Shown: positions 1 to 12,589 of the stretch, in pieces
How the letters are laid out: each line of letters opens with the position of its first letter
How positions within the stretch are numbered: the stretch's first letter is position 1
Assembly: GCF_028476545.1 (NCBI RefSeq)
Contig: NW_026731679.1
Span: forward strand, 248,001 to 312,000
Length of the DNA stretch: 64,000 nt
Source: Physella acuta
Lineage: Eukaryota > Mollusca > Gastropoda > Physidae
Direction of reading: 5' to 3'
Notes under the pieces: generated by a model
The model's database searches: none
What the model saw: only the letters and a program-made list of their open reading frames with translations
Told to the model about the DNA's origin: nothing
Program-made: the position numbers and the translations under genes

Positions 1-2640
1 CCCTATTGACTAATATGGAAGATTATTAATGAATGGGACTAGATCTATTAATTCCACAGCTTTAAATTTTTATTTAATCCATAAAAAACCTATTTTATAA
101 GCTTAGATCTTGCCAATCCAATAAACACTGTTAAACAGCAATAATAATAATAATGTGCGAATTTTCTATTTCATGCCAAGTCTATGGGCCGTCATGAAAA
201 TTCTAACTCGGCCGCCATTTTTAAAATTGCATAGATCTATATCTATATCTAGAAAGTAGAAGACTATATCACTTCACGCAAGAAGCATTATCTCGTATAT
301 AAAGAGCTCTAAAGCCCATAAAACCAATATTTCGGATAATATTTAGAATCGACCCTTTGAATCCCGGACAGATCGTCCCCCCAGCGTGGCCTCAACCAAC
401 CGGCGGGCTCGTTGCATTGAGTTAAATATAAACTCAAAACAATAATATAAACAATCTCCTTTCGGTCGGTCAGGCCACATACCACGCACGCATCGTGTTG
501 TGTGTCGTGCCTCCAAAATAAACTATATCCCTTCATTATCATTAGACTTAATTAATTAATTAATTAGTTAATTAATTTGCTAATTTATAAAATTATGTAT
601 GATGCTATAGAAGAAGGTAAGTATAATTTTTTACTATGTATTTGTACTATTAAACATATTAAAGAACATCGTTGATTCAATACCACCCTCTCCCCTTCTT
701 GAACTCAAAGTTAAACTTTTAACCCCGTTTGTAAAGACTAGCGGTATGCTGTAAGGCGGCGGGTGGGTAGGGTATATACTCATTGAAGAAAAAATCCACC
801 GTGGTGCGTGTTATTGGCCTTGGGTGACCGTTGTTGGCGCTTGCTGTGAGGGGGAGAGGGGGGGTGTGTTATACTTGTTGAAAAAAAATGCACCGTAGTA
901 TTGGTCTATGATGACGTCGGCGCAAGCGTGAAGGGGGGGGGGAGACGTTTTTTTTTTTTTTTTAAACCAAGAACTAGGCGTTTCGAGGCAGTAATGAAAA
1001 TAATCAAGGACTGGTACAGCCATGATGTCGAATTTAACGAGTGATGCTTGCTGGGTCTATCATCATACGATTGCTTGGCGATGGGAATCTCGTCAAGCTC
1101 AGTTTATATTTACAGTGAACTATTGGGATGCTGTCATGCACAAAGTAACAGCTACCGAATGTAGCACTTAAAAAACATCGAGTGCATCCCGCTCATTATA
1201 AATCTTTGAAATACAAGTTATGGATAGTCCAACAACTACTAATACTTGAAGGACTGCCAGAATATATGCATTGTATTATAAAATTAATCCTTACGATATA
1301 ACAGAAATGTGCATCCAAATATGTTTAGGCTAATGGGATCTGCATTTAAATAAATAAAAGTAGAAATATTAGACTACTTTTGCATGGTAGCACAACATTT
1401 TTTAGATTTCGTAATGAGTAGCCTAGTCGTGCATTAAACTAGAATAAAGGGTTGAACTCAATAGCATTGACGATAATGAAATGCCGGCTTCAAATTCCGG
1501 CTTCCCCGTATTCTTCGACTAGAAATATAGCTCCGTCGTTTAAATGACACCGCCCTCCACCTTTTGCCTGGTTCAATTTAAAGTTACACTTTCAACCCCG
1601 TTAAGATGCGTGAACTACTGGTGACCTAACTATTGAAAAAAAAATCTATTCTGGTGTTAAATTCCCCTCCCCTACTCCCAGCATTTAACTTTGGGGCCAT
1701 ACACAGCATCAGGAAGGTCTAGGTCGGTGTTTTATCTCGTGCAAGTTTACTCACAATACGACTACACACTACGGTTGTATCCAGGATTAAAGCTGCGACA
1801 CTTACTTAGAGTGGGATTTATTCGTTAGATTATTGTGCTTCAAATTCTGTTTCATTTTAGGATAAGTGATAGAATGTTGGATATCAGTTAGTTTGTTAAT
1901 TAATATATTGATCTAAATCTCGTGTACCATCAGAAACTAAATTTGTTGGCAAGGCACATGTGTAGGCTAATGAATGACCTCTAGATCGAGCCAAAGATGG
2001 CTGGGTGACATACTGTGGTTTTCAAATTTCATGGTGATGCTTTTCTAACGGATTTTATTTTGTGCTTTCTTTGGGATTATTTTGTGTGATGTGAATATTC
2101 AAAAGTAATTTGTAAGTAGTATGCTTTTCACATTTAACAAATTTAACAGTTTGCGGTCGATCTGCGGCCGGGCTGATTAATTTACATTTAGCGAAACTAC
2201 ACACTACACGGCGCCCTAAGGCCGTTGTTTCAGCATGCCCTATATACTAGTCAATTATAGTCAACTTTAGAATCAACACATGTAGCCAATACATCGATTT
2301 TTATTTAATAATCTTCAAAAGCCATTCCTCTAGGGTCGTTAATTTCACGAAATTGTCGTTTTCCAATTTGTTGTCAAGAAACAGGTATTTAGTTCACGAG
2401 AACGTACGAAAACCACTCATGCGTGACCGAAATCGTCGATCGGGTGCCTTCACGTGGTTTGACACGTGTTGACATGGGCCTTTGTTTACATCGAAACATA
2501 GCTCAAAACGGCCCTTTTTTTAATTAATTCTTCGAAAAAATGGCTATGTCCATTTCTAAAAAGTGTCATTTTCGGGCCCATTTTAAAAAACGTAAAAAAA
2601 TCCGAACTACACGTAGAAAAAATGGCCTTTTCGGCCCTTT
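1..2640. other. gene-poor AT-rich intergenic DNA
   Basis: No convincing coding region is seen; the short open frames at 309-542 and 811-1023 have low complexity or no recognisable domain. Two stretches, about 680-900 and 1540-1680, look like diverged copies of one repeat: both run from a C-rich 'caccctc/ccaccttt' stretch through 'aaagttaaacttttaaccccg'-like sequence to 'ttgaaaaaaaat'. Poly-G and poly-T runs lie at about 930-965. Confidence 0.5.
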
Positions 2641-2673
2641 TTAGCTCCAAAAACGCCGTGTTTACGGGTCGCG

Positions 2674-2740
2674 TGACGTCATCGTGACGTCAGCCGCCAA
2701 CCAAAACGCGTTGAAAGCGCGCGTTTGATTGGTTGGCGGC
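2674..2740. promoter_or_regulatory. twin CRE sites plus CCAAT inverted repeat (possible promoter)
   Basis: Two perfect TGACGTCA palindromes (2674-2681 and 2685-2692) are spaced 11 bp centre to centre. They are followed by an imperfect palindrome (2693-2740) with arms GCCGCCAACCAA and TTGGTTGGCGGC, which contains a CCAAT-type ATTGG and CpG-rich GCGCGC. In an otherwise AT-rich region this looks like a CpG-rich core promoter. It lies about 0.8 kb upstream of the THAP-like start at 3504 on the same strand. CREB/ATF and NF-Y are the usual binders of such sites; binding here is inferred. Confidence 0.45.
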
Positions 2741-3503
2741 GGATACAATGAAATATCAAGGGTTTTCTCTAAATTTTTACCGAAATTTCGTTCCGAAAGT
2801 AGCGGTTCGGTACTGCGCGGTTTCCATCGATTTTCGCTATCATCGTTAGGTCGCTTTCAGTATCGAGTATTGTAAACAGCTACTTCTATCAATGAAACAT
2901 TTAAATGATAAAATTCAACGCATATGATAGTATCGAATATATTTAATTTTTCGATTCTGATGGCTAGAATTGGCATTCATCGGAATGGCGAATTTTTTCA
3001 AGTACGCATGAAAAAGTCCGGATAAAGTTTGGATCGCAAGATGGCGGCGAGTCGAAAAGCATACTACTAGATCTACATCTAACAACCCAACACACCTATT
3101 TTATGGATGAGTCTATTATCGGACATCAGTATCTAAAATCATCCTGAATGAATATTACCGTGCAAGCGCCAGATAATAAAATAACAGCTTAATGGATAAG
3201 TTTTTCTGAATTACGCAATCTCAACATCATCTGAAAAACAGCTGCCATCTTTATTTTAAAATGGGCTGTATTTTTCAGAAAACGCCGGTAGGTGGCGTCA
3301 CAAAGAATGGTCAATATTGCTACGCAGAGTAGCCCCCCTTGACACTAGGTGGCGACACGTACACCAAGGTTAAACCATTTGTAAACAAACATGTATGCTG
3401 ATATTTAAATACTAAATAGTATTGTACTATTTACTGGATAGCTTTTCTAGTTATTGTACTCCCATTTTAATTATATAATAATAAAAGTGTATAAGTCTGA
3501 AAA

Positions 3504-3635
3504 ATGGCAGCATATTGCGCTGTACCAAAGTGTAGGGGAAAAGGTGGACACCTATTCCCCAAAAATAAAGAACTTCGTTCCAGATGGATCGCATCTATCT
3601 ATCTAGGCCTGCCTATTTCATTTACTATTTATTAA
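3504..3635 (+). CDS. N-terminal half of a THAP-type zinc finger (first exon or fragment)
   Basis: A 43-codon frame starts at a well-placed ATG (context aaaaATGg). The protein begins MAAYCAVPKCRGKGG and continues HLFPKNKELRSRWIA. That is the start of a THAP domain: C-x4-C near the N-terminus, then the F-P and W positions. THAP domains are DNA-binding C2CH fingers found in transcription regulators and in P-element and Kolobok transposases. The second half (C-x2-H and the AVPTIF-like end) is absent before the stop at 3633-3635, and no clear splice donor is seen, so this is either exon 1 with an unrecognised donor or a truncated relic. A TCTA-type simple repeat follows directly and may mark a breakpoint. 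Confidence 0.5.
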   Translation: MAAYCAVPKCRGKGGHLFPKNKELRSRWIASIYLGLPISFTIY

Positions 3636-3746
3636 TGGCTATTATTAACAGTTTAAAAGCTATTAAAAATGAATTCTGTCTAATACTAATTCAGTAATTC
3701 TAATCATTCTAATCTAATACGAATAGTATAGGGCCTATGTGTTATA

Positions 3747-5580
3747 TCTATATATATAAAGCAAAGTGGTCGGGTGCCCGATAGGGCACTTCCCGGCGCC
3801 GCAGGCGCGTCAAATTTGGAACGATGGTGCCTTGGGTCGAAAGAACACGAGGGCCGGTGACGGTTTGGCGAAAAGTCTACTGAGAGGGGGTCAAAACTGA
3901 CCTCGACTGACCGGCGCCTTATATGGGCTATATTACGAAAAAAAATTTCCGACGACGACCCCCCTTGATATTTTGTGAGGTGGTAGGAGAATGCCTTGGG
4001 GTGTCACAAAAAACTCGGCATATCTGGGAAAACTTCGTAAAGGGGTCAAATCTGACCAGTTGTATTTCCCTATATAATCTTTGTATTTTATGGGAAAAAC
4101 GGAGGGTCATTTCAACGCAGACTTTAGGGTACTTAAACTCAGTATAGCTGGCTAATTTTTTGCATGCTCCTAGGTAAATGGCTTGGCCTTTAGGGAAAAC
4201 TGTCGGTTTGACTCAAAGCCCTCGACGAGGGCTAAAAAGTAACCGCCAGTGAAATTCTCTTTATATGAGCTCTATTGCGAAAAAAAATTTCCGACGACGA
4301 CCCCCCTTGATATTTTGTGAGGTGGTAGGAGAATGCCTTGGGGTGTCACAAAAAACTCGGCATATCTGGGAAAACTTCGTAAAGGGGTCAAATCTGACCA
4401 GTTGTATTTCCCTATATAATCTTTGTATTTTATGGGAAAAACGGAGGGTCATTTCAACGCAGACTTTAGGGTACTTAAGCTCAGTATATCTGGCTAATTT
4501 TTTGCATACTCTTAGGTCAATGACTTGACCTTTAGGTAAAACTGTCGGTTACACTCAAAGCCCTCGACGAGGGCTAAAAAGTGACCGCGAGTGAAATTCT
4601 CTTTATATGAGCTCTATTACGAAAAAAAATTTCCTCCGACGACCCCCCTTGATATTTTGTGAGGTGGTAGGAAAACACCTTGGGGTGTCACAAAAAACTC
4701 GCCATGTCCGGGAAAAATCGGGAAATGGGTCAAAACTGACCAGTCGTATTTCCCTATATAATCTTTGTATTTTATGGGGAAAACAGAGGGTCATTTCAAA
4801 ACGGATTTTAGGGCACTTACCCTCTCTACATCTGGCTAAGTTTTGACTTGCTTATAGGTAAATGGCTTGGCCGTAGGGCAGACCTGTCGGTTTGACTAAA
4901 AGCCCTCGATGAGGGCTAAAAAGTGACCGCGAGTGAAATTCTCTTTATATGAGCTCTATTACGAAAAAAAATTTCCTCCGACGACCCCCCTTGACATTTT
5001 GTGAGGTGGTAGGAGAACGCCTTGGGGTGTCAGAAAAAACTCGCCATGTCCGGGAAAAATCGGGAAATGGGTCAAAACTGACCTGTCGTATTTCCCTATA
5101 TAATCTTTGTATTTTATGGGGAAAACAGAGGGTCATTTCAAAACGGATTTTAGGGCACTTACCCTCTTTACATCTGGCTAAGTTTTTGCATGCTTATAGG
5201 TAAATAGCTTGGTCGTAGGGCAGACCTGTCGGTTTCACTCAAAGCTCTCGACGAGGGCTAAAAAGTGACCGCGAGTGAAATTCTCTTTATATGAGCTCTA
5301 TTACGAAAAAAAATTTCCGACGACGACCCCCCTTGATATTTTGTGAGGTGGTAGGAGAACGCCTTGGGGTGTCACAAAAAACTCGCCATGTCCGGGAAAA
5401 ATCGGCAAACGGGTCAAAACTGACCAGTCGTATTTCCCTATATAATCTTTGTCTTTTATGGGGAAAACAGGGTAATTTCTACACAAATTTTAGGGTACTT
5501 ACTCTTTGTATAACTGGCTAATTTTTGCACGATTACAAGACTTTCTCTATACTTTGTATATACGAGAAAGTAAAAAAAAA
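3747..5580 (+). mobile_element. Helitron-like (Helentron/HINE type) non-autonomous element with internal tandem repeats
   Basis: The left end reads tctatatatataaagcaaag. The right end carries a terminal hairpin at about 5540-5571 (arms ACTTTCTC and GAGAAAGT) followed by an A-run. The same hairpin closes the element at 37739-38421, so it is a family signature. The body is a tandem array of 342-bp units. No transposase is seen. A TATATA-rich start, a 3' hairpin and central tandem repeats are typical of Helentron-associated elements, but the class is inferred and the exact ends are uncertain by a few bases. It abuts the left edge of duplicated block A1. Confidence 0.55.
3923..5540. repeat. five-unit 342-bp tandem repeat
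   Basis: Units begin at 3923, 4265, 4607, 4949 and 5291, exactly 342 bp apart; the last is incomplete. Each contains the block 'cgaaaaaaaatttcc', then 'gacgacccccctt', then 'gaggtggtagga'. Units 1-2 resemble each other most, and units 3-5 form a second subgroup. 342 is divisible by three and each unit carries 60-90-codon open frames on both strands. The predicted peptides resemble no known family and end at the same place in each unit, so I treat them as by-products of low stop density. Confidence 0.85.
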
Positions 5581-6485
5581 AAACAAATGTAACAGTCATC
5601 ATTCAAAATCAAACTATCACTACTGTCAAAATACTGTGTATTGGTTTGATAATTACCAGGATACATAAATAAATTTGTAAATTTGCTGGTGGACAGAACT
5701 TGTTTTATTGTGTATTCACATTTTCAACACTTATATTATAAGTAGAATTCTGGTGTGTATATGCTTGTGTGAAGTCTTAGTGTAACTTTCCAAGTAGAAC
5801 ATTTGTTATATAATGTATTTTTAAAGGCTTTTAACATATTTATGCCAGGTGTATATCATAAGCGTCAGCTAAGTTAAAATCTGTTCAATGACTACATATA
5901 AAGTGGATGAGATGACATGAATCAAGTGTTTAATTTTTCCAACACCATTTGTCTCGATGGGTTTGAACTAATCCTATACAGCTATCAATGAGGTGTTACA
6001 TAACTGCAGATATTTCATAAGAACTCTTAATTAACAAGTTTATTTTCTTATGTGTCTAAAAAAATTTAAAGTGTATGATAAAAGTTATATAAGAAAATAC
6101 AGTTACCAAAACTTCAGATAAGCTTCACATTAGAAAGAAGATATCACAGACTTCGAATACACAACTAAATACATTACTCAATATATGACAAGCTTTTACA
6201 AAAAACTTTTAAAAGTTAAAAAAATACTTTGTGGTACTATGACAATAAAAAAAACACAAGCCCACTGTTGGAAATAGCTGTAACTTGAGCAGATTTAACA
6301 CCTCCCCCGTCCACAATCAACATCTAACTGTGATTGGGTATAAACAGAATTAGTGGCATGCAAAAAGCACCAGTGTTTTAATAATGATGTCAAAATAAAA
6401 GAAAAATAAAAATTTGCAGCATAAATTTTCATTTCTTCAGGCACAGCAGTATCAGCCTATGCATAGTGTGTCGTCAGTGGAACCA

Positions 6486-7941
6486 TTAAATTAGATGGAT
6501 ATGCCGTTTGTGGGAGAGTAAATGTAAACGCCTACTAAATCTTTTATCACATAGGTCGCAACAAAAAGGCTTCTCACCAGAGTGAATCCTTAAATGGTTT
6601 ACTAGAGTACCTTCAGAAGCAGTTGAATAGTCACAAGCATTGCATTTGTAAGGTTTTGTATTCATGTGGTTTCTCTGGTGAACTGAGAATGGAGTTTTTT
6701 TGTTAGTTGTGTATTCACATTTAGAGCATTTAAACAGTAAATCCATTGTGTGTTTGCTAGTATGAACTCTTAATGCTCCTTTCTTGGTGAAAGATTTCTC
6801 ACATAATGTACATTTAAAAGGCTTATATTTATAATGTGTTTTTGTCAGGTGTAGATCATAATCATCAGGAAAGTTAAATCCTCTGTCGCAATGACCACAT
6901 ATATAAAGCTTGGTAGGTATATGTACCAGTTGAGATAAAAAGTGATCTAAAGAATAAAAACATTTTTGGCAAATATCACAAGTGTGCAATTTTTCAACAC
7001 ATTTGTCTGCTTGAGGATTTGAATGAGACAGATGAGGTGTTACGTAATTGGATTTCTCACATTTGTGAATTGATTCTCCATTATGCAATCTAATGTGAGC
7101 TTTTAGGTATTGTTTATCTGCATAGCATTTTTCACAAAGTTCACATTTAAATGGTTTATACCTAAAATGCGTTGTTAAGTGTAGATCATACTCTTTAGCG
7201 ATGCTAAAATTTCTATCACAGTGGCAACATATGTACATTGCATTGGAGTGTGCACAAGTTTATGAGAAGTCAAATGAGATACGGATTTAAAACTTTTTTG
7301 GCAAATATCACACACAGAAATCTCAGCTAGAGGCTCACTGACTATCTCTTTATCATTATGGGGAAGTTGACAAGCTTTACAATTCTCCAGAGCACATTCA
7401 CATTTTTGCCAAGTTAAACTTTGTGACTTTTGAGGTATATTTAATTTATGTTCTGCAATTCGTCACATGTTTTGAATTTATTGTGGTAAAGCTCAGCTGT
7501 CTTTTCATTAGTTGATGATACATTTTCTTTCTCCTTCTGTATTAAGCACTTGACTTCAAAATTTCCACAAGTTGAAGAAGTGGATCTGTAATCTGTTGGG
7601 TATTTACATGAAGATATCACAGATTTATTTTTAAAGTTGTCATTATGTAAACCAGTAGCAATGTTTTCTTTATACAAAGCCACATGAACTTCTGTATGAT
7701 GTTTTTTCAGCTTGCTCCATTTCCTGGTGGTAAAAGCACAAAACTCACACACCATCCGATAGTTTGGATGAAATTCTTTTTTATGTTTAGCAAACAACGG
7801 CTCCTCTGCAACTATAAAATCACAAAAACAACAGTTTATGGCTTGCTCTTCTGTGTGCGTTTTGTTCCAATGTTTTTGTAATCTTTGAAAAGATGAAAAT
7901 GTTCTTGAACAGATGTCACAGTGACCTACTTGCTCTCTCAT
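6486..7941 (-). pseudogene. C2H2 zinc-finger gene A1, frame-broken
   Basis: Reading starts at the ATG at 7941 (MREQVGHCDICSRTF). About 13 fingers can be followed. Three near the N-terminus (CDICSRTF, CCFCDFIV, CEFCAFTT) are followed by a linker of about 100 residues without fingers, then ten more ending in CDLCDKRFSRR...HKRHIHLI. Many fingers are of the C-x2-C-x12-H-x3-5-H type with irregular linkers, unlike the regular TGEKP arrays of gene B. The frame changes twice, near 7440 and near 7240, splitting the coding region into 7941-7441, a middle part in another frame, and 7238-6486. Two fingers have also lost a ligand (CEKS for CEKC; a lost His near SLDHFLSQ). No introns with proper splice sites explain the shifts, so I call it a decayed single-exon gene. 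C2H2 arrays usually bind DNA in the nucleus. Confidence 0.8.
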
Positions 7942-8488
7942 TTTCTATGTTCTATAATGCTAGAGTTATTAAATTAATCAGAGGTATCCACTTGATCAAA
8001 CAGTTAGAGCTGAAAGAGAAATATTTGATAATATTTAATTATTTTAAATTAAAAATGTAATTTAAAATTTTGTTATATCAGTAATGATAGAAAATGTTAA
8101 TGACAACTAAGGTTCTTCTAATAAATTAAATAAGAAATATTTCTTTCAGCCTAGCCGGGAAACACAAATAGTGACATTTAAACAAAAAGATCTTCTTTAG
8201 AGCTAGACAGTCTAAATTTTAAAATAGTTAGGCTCCATCACTATTCTAGATTTTTAGTAGTTACTTTCAGCTTAGAGGCTTGATGTACAGTTGGTTATTT
8301 ATATTATAATAATAAATAATTGCCTTATGTTAAATGTAAGTAATGGTTGGGCACAATTATGTTGTTTCGCTATATGGTTGTCATTCAAAAAATAAATTAA
8401 TTAATTTAAATAGTCTATTAAATATCAACTGTACATTTAAAATTATGCTTAATAGTTAAATTACTAATTGATTATTTAATACAAGCAG

Positions 8489-8892
8489 ACTCGTGGCGTA
8501 TTATACACCGCCATATATTGTTTTATTTTCTAATTTTCAGTAATTCATCCTTTGTGAATTCGACAGTACCAATGCTGCCACTAAAAATATTTGCTTTAAA
8601 ACACTAAAACCCTTCTTTCTCCCCCCCCCCCCAGTGAAAGCAGCCTCCTTTTAGTTCCCTCCCCTAAGTTTAAATTCATTTCAAACGTTTTATCTGCCCC
8701 TAATATGGCTGGTACCAGCCCTCTAGCAGTCACTAAACCCGGCTCTATGATTGTAAACATTTAGCGTGAACCACAGCTCACCAGACCATGTTGGGATGGA
8801 GGTGGTAGCGATATGCCTAGAGAGGAAGTTGCTAGGCGGGCTTACAGCTTGGTGTTTTCTAGGGTCTACAAGAAGAGAATTATATATATATA
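8489..8892 (-). mobile_element. short hairpin-ended repeat family M, copy M1
   Basis: An element of about 400 bp with one end ending in a TATATATA run next to 'gaattctcttctt'-type sequence (here reverse-complemented at 8870-8892) and the other end carrying the hairpin GGCGTA..TACGCC followed by a short ACGAGT/GGCTCGT tail. Five copies lie in the window. M1 sits at the same place as M5 in block A3 and is absent from A2, so it was inserted after A2 split off. The structure suggests a non-autonomous Helitron-like or mollusc 'pearl'-like element; no coding capacity. Confidence 0.6.
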
Positions 8893-9354
8893 AATAAGAC
8901 ATGATGTCTAAGATTTTTATAACAGCTCATGACAAATTAAATATTTTATGTCAAAAATTTACACTGTTCTTTCAATACAATATATTACTTACTATCACTC
9001 TATAATTCAATTATGTATTTGGCACATTTGTGATAAACATTTTTTAGGCTAGATCATCTAGAATTTTTACTATTTTAATTTAGGCCTAGATCTATAAATT
9101 ATTAAAATTAATAGTTACCAATACTATCGCATCTATACTATATTAAAAATACCAAGGAGAACTGGGTGTTTTAATCAGTCACTGGATGTGAACTAACATA
9201 AATCCTCCTTATAATTACTAAAATTTATTGAGTCACATATAAAATGATGATAGATTACTTATAAATTTACTACAAATGTATAAGACTATTACACTATTAG
9301 TATTAATTACCCAAAAGTATAATTAATAATACAAACTAATAACACGTAGCCTAA

Positions 9355-9676
9355 TCTATATATATAATTCTCTTCTTCGAGCCGTTAGAATACAAGCTGC
9401 AAACGCTCTCCCTACCTCCCAACCCCTACATGGTTTTAGTGAGCTGTGTTCACTCTAAATGTTTACAAGCAGAGCCAACGATTTTAAACGTAGGGGGGGG
9501 AGGGGGGGGGAAGGAAGGGGGGGGGGTTATGGTCCTTAACGAGCTACTTATAGTGTTTTAAAGAAATATTTTCAGTGTCAGTGTTGGTACTGTCGAATTC
9601 ACAAATTATGAATTATTGAAAATTAGAAACAACTAGATCTAAATAGCGGCGTATGTTATGCCGCGGGCCGGCTCGT
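9355..9676 (+). mobile_element. repeat family M, copy M2
   Basis: Starts tctatatatataattctctt and ends with the hairpin GCGGCGTA..TTATGCCGC and the tail GGGCCGGCTCGT. Closely similar to M3 at 26731-27064, which lies in block A2 in the opposite orientation and at a different point, so these are separate insertions. It contains a long impure G-run (about 9495-9530). Confidence 0.65.
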
Positions 9677-10620
9677 AAATAATAATCTAACAAAATAGTA
9701 AAAAAATTTAAATTTTACTGTAAAATACTTCATGTGTCATGTAGTAATAGTATTGTTTAGTAAGTTTGTTAAATAAATAGTAAATGACTAAATAGCAGGC
9801 CTATAATATAGTAAATGTAGAAAAAAAAGGTTCCTAGATCTACGACAGTCTACGTCGTATCTAGACACTAGAATCTAGACTTTATTTAACTTTATTACTT
9901 TATAGATTTCTAGATCTATTAGGGTTTTCGCTTTGTGAAGTCTCGTTCGTGGCCACCGTGTTTTGGGCGGACATAAAATATCGATTCATTTCTTTCTCAT
10001 GAAGTACATGATACTTATAAATAAGGATCGTATCGTAATCGCATAGATTTGTATCGAAACTGCCCATGTATTTACGGGGCGAATAATTAACATTTTAATA
10101 ATGCTAGCTTTACCTGATTTCTTTCTTTGTCTTTCACGAGGCCAACGAGGGAAAGTCACTCCTGTGCTTGAAGTCAAAATAAACTAAAGCAGGTGTGTGT
10201 ATAATTAAGTTTTTTATTTGTACATAATATTATAACATCTTCACTATGATACAAAAATAGAATTATATAATAAATCAACGTTCGAAACAAACCTTTGCCC
10301 GTACAGACGACCATATTAAAAACCTCATAGGACGCCATTTTATAATAATCTAAACGCCGATTCCGGAAAAGGTGAAGGGTTTTGAAAACTTTTGACGGAC
10401 TGATTGATTGAGTAATAATAAAACACTTCCCCAGAGAAAAAAAAACGTTTTTCGAGCTTACATTTAAGTATTTAAAATCCAGATTATCAATGGAGTGTGA
10501 CTCAGTGTAGTATAAGTAGTGTAGTTAATGTAGTAGAAGTAGTACTGACTTAGTGGGGTAAAATTATGCCGATGGCTGAGAAAGTTGGATCAGATCTCAT
10601 ATTATAATAATATTACTCAA

Positions 10621-12589
10621 TAATAGTAGGTTTTCTTATTAAATTTTTTAATTAAAATTGTCTGTCACTTATGATATATCATTACAAACTATATCACTTA
10701 CTGGTTAATTTGAGACCAAATTTAATGGTCTAGCTTAATTAGGGGCCAAGAAAACAAACAAAAACAAAATGACCAATTAACTTCTTAAAATGCGAAACTC
10801 TTTTTCACCATCAAAAAAACTCAAAAAGTTACGTTGGTTTATTTTGTCCATTCCTAGCATGATGTCATAGCAATTACGACAACATTGGGTATTTTAGTTA
10901 CCAAAAAAAAAGCAAAACATTTTGTTGGAAATAAAACTTTATATTCATTATGTTTATTAAAGAAATATCAGACATATTTATTATAAATTCTATGTATAAT
11001 GTACAATTTAAGACATTAGGCCTTCCATGATAAATTGAACAATCAATACCCATGAAGATGATAATAAAATTAATATCCAAAACTAAAAATAGATCTGACA
11101 GAAATCTAGATCTAGACATTCTAAGACAATACAGTATTAGGTAAGATGATAAATCAACTTTTTTTAAAACTTTAAAATAAATACTCTATAATTATTTTTC
11201 TCTTCTGTAGTAGCATTAGGTGGGATTGCCCACAGACGATCTCAATCGTTAATGCTGTGACATATGTTATGGTAGGCCTGCTGAACTCATGGTAAACCCT
11301 CGACCGTGTCAACATTTTTCTCCCGCAGACAAGAAAATGTAAGAAGTCGATCTCGCGAGCGATGCGAGCGACGATGTTTGGAAAATCTTGAATAATTATT
11401 TTATAAAATATTATTTCGATCAAAAAAATATTTTTAAAAAAGAAAGAAAATAAAGCCGCTCGTGGCATTTCCTATGTGAAACAATAAAATAAAGCACAAC
11501 TGTTTACTTCGGATTCCAACTCGGAGATTCTAGGTCACCTACCGCACCGTTCTGTTTACTCTGCCACACACTACGATGTATTGGAAAATAAAATATTAGA
11601 CATTTTGTATCAAAAGATTGCTAAAAGGAAATAAATAGGCCTACTACTTTATTTATTGATATCGTACTACGTTGTAACTGAGTAACTGCGTAAATTTTAC
11701 ACACAGTTCCTATATATGTTTAACTAACACAACAGCATTACGAGGTTGACCAAGTCTAAAAATAAAAAAAATTGCCAGTAAGCCTAATTAGATTTAGCAT
11801 AAAAAAGGCTCGGAATGAGCATTGTTTAAAATACAACACTAAGGCCTAATTAAAAACTACATATAATTTCATATAAATTATGCAGTCGGGTAGACCACAA
11901 AGTATTTAGATCTAGTATTTACAAGATTAACGACCGGTCACGAATTATGTTCAATAAAACTAACAGTGCAGTCGGCCTACTTGGCTTGCAGTGAAGGAAA
12001 ACATCAATATACTTATAAAATTTCTTATACTTTAATACAATAATAATGTCCACAATTTCTACACACGCTACAACTGAATTATAATTAAAATACTAGACTT
12101 AACAGTGCATTCCGCAAAAAAAAGGAAAAATTAGTTGTTTCTATCTGACAACTAGCGTAACAATGACGTAACGTTAATAAAAATAGCAGAGGCATGGTAT
12201 TTCTATGTTGAATTGGATTTTGGAAAGGGGAAACATCATCAATGTAATTTATCATGGTAAATATCTGAAACATATATTTATCTAGGAGCTGTCGAGCGCT
12301 GTTGCCCGGTGGTCGGTCGTTTTTCGTTGAAGTTCAGTTTCTCCTGAGAGTGCTCAATAAGCAATGCTTGTATTAATTATAACTACATATCTCGCAAATT
12401 TTTCTGGCATTTAAGCCATAGTATCCATTTCCTTAGCATTTCGCATTAAAATAATGATGAGATATCGCTAGATTAGCAGTTTTTTCATTTTTGTATATAG
12501 GACCCCCCCAAAAACACTAAAAATGCAAAAACCAAAAGAGCATGACATTTCAGGGTCAGGCTCTGACTTCCGGTTTTGGTAAGGAGATT
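10621..12589. other. AT-rich spacer between A1 and B1, nothing recognised
   Basis: No open frame with a recognisable domain on either strand. The 98-codon minus-strand frame at 11172-11468 is hydrophobic and low in complexity and is not supported as a gene. The spacer does not resemble the corresponding spacer between A2 and B2 (27.8-30.0 kb), so the A-B units share the gene blocks but not the DNA between them. Confidence 0.5.

Larger units (their letters stand above)
5581..10620. repeat. segmental duplication block A, copy A1
   Basis: This block is repeated at 21781-27790 (A2, more diverged, several insertions) and, from about 6580 to 9350, at 57661-61447 (A3, very similar). It contains the minus-strand zinc-finger gene A, its upstream region with repeat M1, an A1-only insertion M2, and an AT-rich distal part (9930-10620) that matches 27075-27790. 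No second gene is visible in 8050-10620. Confidence 0.85.

Noticed and set aside
300-460. tRNA-like SINE head ('ggttgaggccacgctgg' on the minus strand)
   Set aside because: The A-box and B-box matches are poor and no tail or target duplication is visible.
3923-5521. Series of 60-90-codon frames on both strands as a repeat protein
   Set aside because: Each stops within its unit, resembles no family, and occurs equally on both strands; better explained by a tandem repeat with few stops.
11172-11468. 98-codon minus-strand gene
   Set aside because: Hydrophobic low-complexity reading in AT-rich DNA, no domain, no conserved copy.
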